From Sporosarcina sp. (GTDB lineage: Bacteria; Bacillota; Bacilli; Bacillales_A; Planococcaceae), in contig JARIDM010000053.1 in the NCBI GenBank assembly GCA_029263945.1, positions 1 through 7,071 on the forward strand: a stretch of 7,071 nt of DNA. Reading direction: 5' to 3'. A program made the translations under genes and the position numbers. A model generated the notes under the pieces. It ran no database searches, had not been told where the DNA came from, and worked only from the letters and a program-made list of their open reading frames with translations. Below, one piece after another: positions 5,836 through 7,071 of the stretch (the stretch's first letter is position 1; every line of letters begins with the position of its first letter).

Positions 5836-5856
5836 CGCGCATAACAACACTAAAAT
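5828..5856 (+). promoter_or_regulatory. Sigma-A-type promoter of ytpQ-ytpR
   Basis: TTGCAA (5828-5833, four of six matches) is followed by a 17-base spacer and TAAAAT (5851-5856, five of six). Transcription would start near 5863, about 87 bases before the ytpQ ATG. It lies just after the YjjX-like gene, with no terminator visible between. Confidence 0.6.
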
Positions 5857-5949
5857 GGAAGAGGACTTAAAACTAAGATTGCAAAAAAGCACGAAATTAG
5901 AGGAATGAATTAATTAACAAATCGTTTTATTGAATGGAGGAAACAGACG

Positions 5950-6765
5950 ATGAAATCTGACGAACTTGTAGAGATATTAAAAAGCCGTTTGCCTTCAAAA
6001 CAATTTAAATGGCAATATGATATAGAAGCGAATCGGGTCCGGTTAGATCATGTGGGTTTAAATAAAGGGATGGAGATCTCACTGTCTGATATTATCACAA
6101 GGTATGAAGAAAAAAAAGAACGCGCAATTGATGAAGTCGTTCACACCATAGATGCGACTTTTCGTGCGATGGAAGTTGAGCAAGAAAAAGGGTTCCAAGG
6201 AAATCACCTTGTTTATCCAGTCATTCGTTCGACATCATTCCCACAAGAGACATCTGAGGGGCATAGATTTATTATGAAAGACCATACAGCAGAAACGAGG
6301 ATTTATTATTCACTTGATTTAGGAGATACATATCGTCTAATTGATGAAAGTATGCTTCCATTATTAAAGTTATCTGAAACGGAAATTATGGAATCGGCCC
6401 TATTTAATGTACGCACGCTATCTACAACGATGAAAAAAGACCAAGTGAGTGGGAACTTTTACTACTTTGTTAATAACAATGACGGCTATGATGCCAGTCG
6501 AATTTTAAATAGTGCTTTTTTAAAAGAGATGAGTGAAAAAGTTGAAGGGGATATGACCGTTTCTGTCCCACACCAAGACGTCCTCATTATTGGAGACATT
6601 CGAAATACGACAGGCTATGATGTACTTGCACAAATGACGATGCAATTTTTTACAACGGGTACAGTTCCTGTAACCTCGCTGTCGTTTATTTATGAAAATG
6701 AAAAGTTGGAACCTATATTTATTATGGCTAAAAATCGAGTAACACGAAAGGAAAGAAAAAAATAA
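5950..6765 (+). CDS. ytpQ: DUF1444 family protein YtpQ
   Basis: Conserved Bacillales protein of unknown function, 271 residues, close to the B. subtilis YtpQ length. It has no signal peptide or membrane helix, so it should be cytoplasmic. Recognised family blocks in order are VYPVIRSTSFP (88-98), DHTAETRIYYSLDLG (111-125), FYYFVNNNDGYDASRIL (170-186), VPHQDVLIIGDI (207-218), TGYDVLAQMTMQFF (221-234) and LEPIFIMAK (253-261). The C-terminus is very basic (KNRVTRKERKK). The ATG at 5950 is preceded by GGAGG with a nine-base gap. It has its own predicted promoter and is followed after one base by ytpR, so the two are translated from the same mRNA. In Bacillus the thioredoxin-like ytpP gene normally precedes it; none is present here. 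I can assign the family but not a function. Confidence 0.92.
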   Translation: MKSDELVEILKSRLPSKQFKWQYDIEANRVRLDHVGLNKGMEISLSDIITRYEEKKERAIDEVVHTIDATFRAMEVEQEKGFQGNHLVYPVIRSTSFPQETSEGHRFIMKDHTAETRIYYSLDLGDTYRLIDESMLPLLKLSETEIMESALFNVRTLSTTMKKDQVSGNFYYFVNNNDGYDASRILNSAFLKEMSEKVEGDMTVSVPHQDVLIIGDIRNTTGYDVLAQMTMQFFTTGTVPVTSLSFIYENEKLEPIFIMAKNRVTRKERKK

Positions 6766-6766
6766 T

Positions 6767-7071
6767 ATGAATCTATTTTATAATGAGAATGGAATTGGCG
6801 ATGTCTTGCTCGCGCAACTTACAACAGAAACACCAGAAGAAATGAGCACTTCTTCACACGGGGATGTAACGATACTTCGCGACGTAAAGACAAAAGAAAT
6901 AACGGGATTCAATTTATTCAACGCGTCCACTTATGTAACGATCCAAGCGAAAGGTGAGGTTACATTGTCAAATGTACTCGTTGATCAAATTCAACAAGCA
7001 CTTGAAAAAAATAATGTAGAATTGACATTAGATGTTGACCTAAGCCCTAAATTTGTTGTAGGTCACGTTTT
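6767..7071 (+). CDS. ytpR: YtpR-like tRNA-binding protein, N-terminal part (3' end outside window)
   Basis: The first 101 residues of a protein that in full has about 200: an N-terminal DUF4479 domain followed by a tRNA-binding OB fold like that at the start of the PheRS beta subunit. Visible here are MNLFYNENGIGDVLL at the start, GFNLFNAS (47-54), and FVVGHV (96-101), where the OB fold begins. It lacks everything needed for aminoacylation, so automated names such as phenylalanine-tRNA ligase beta subunit should be avoided. The ATG lies one base after the ytpQ stop. Its only nearby ribosome site, AAAGGAAAG inside the end of ytpQ, is rather far, so translational coupling to ytpQ is likely. The frame is open to the window edge. 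Confidence 0.88.
   Translation, partial: MNLFYNENGIGDVLLAQLTTETPEEMSTSSHGDVTILRDVKTKEITGFNLFNASTYVTIQAKGEVTLSNVLVDQIQQALEKNNVELTLDVDLSPKFVVGHV

Noticed and set aside
5855..5908. 17-codon open frame (MEEDLKLRLQK...) in the gap before ytpQ
   Set aside because: Its ATG overlaps the -10 box of the predicted ytpQ promoter, it has no ribosome site, and it does not resemble a thioredoxin remnant.
1..7071. CRISPR array, insertion sequence, prophage or defence island
   Set aside because: No regularly spaced repeats, transposase, integrase or terminal repeats are visible; base composition and gene style look uniform and chromosomal.

Overview
The window is AT-rich chromosomal DNA from a low-GC Gram-positive bacterium of the order Bacillales. 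The evidence is strong GGAGG-type ribosome sites, frequent TTG and GTG starts, and proteins recognisable as the Bacillus YtnP, YtoP, YtzB, YtpQ, YtpR and YtzE families. The D-amino acid aminotransferase followed by a NERD-like protein suggests Planococcaceae (Sporosarcina or Lysinibacillus-like), but that placement is inference from memory. No mobile element, CRISPR array, tRNA or rRNA was found.

Layout, left to right. (1) 1-255: the 3' end of rsuA (16S rRNA pseudouridine synthase), closed by a perfect hairpin terminator. (2) 290-505, minus strand: ytzE, a 71-residue DeoR-type winged-helix protein starting at TTG, with its own sigma-A-like promoter and a roughly 150-nt leader. (3) 506-835: a divergent regulatory region with that promoter, a dyad close to the ytzE transcription start, and a second dyad nearer dat. 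(4) 836-3585, plus strand: a likely operon of dat (D-amino acid aminotransferase), a NERD-like protein that seems to lack its catalytic residues, and ytnP (metallo-beta-lactamase-fold lactonase). It ends in a bidirectional terminator shared with (5) 3654-3968, minus strand: ytzB, a small membrane-anchored PepSY-like protein. (6) 4138-5211, plus strand: ytoP, an M42 metallo-aminopeptidase with its own terminator. (7) 5275-5799: a YjjX/DUF84 inosine/xanthosine triphosphatase. (8) 5800-5949: a spacer with a sigma-A-like promoter whose -35 box lies inside a perfect 10-bp palindrome. (9) 5950-7071: ytpQ (DUF1444) and the 5' part of ytpR, separated by one base.

The content is housekeeping and accessory metabolism: rRNA modification, D-amino acid interconversion (supplying D-Ala and D-Glu for the wall), lactone hydrolysis (quorum quenching), peptide trimming, cleansing of damaged nucleotides and a putative tRNA-binding protein. 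It matches the ytm-ytp region of Bacillus with some genes rearranged or absent: no thioredoxin-like ytpP lies before ytpQ, and no pepV, ytmP or trmB lies next to dat. I see no clear novel system. The best leads are the degenerate NERD protein, the two dyads in the ytzE/dat region, and the palindrome over the ytpQ promoter.
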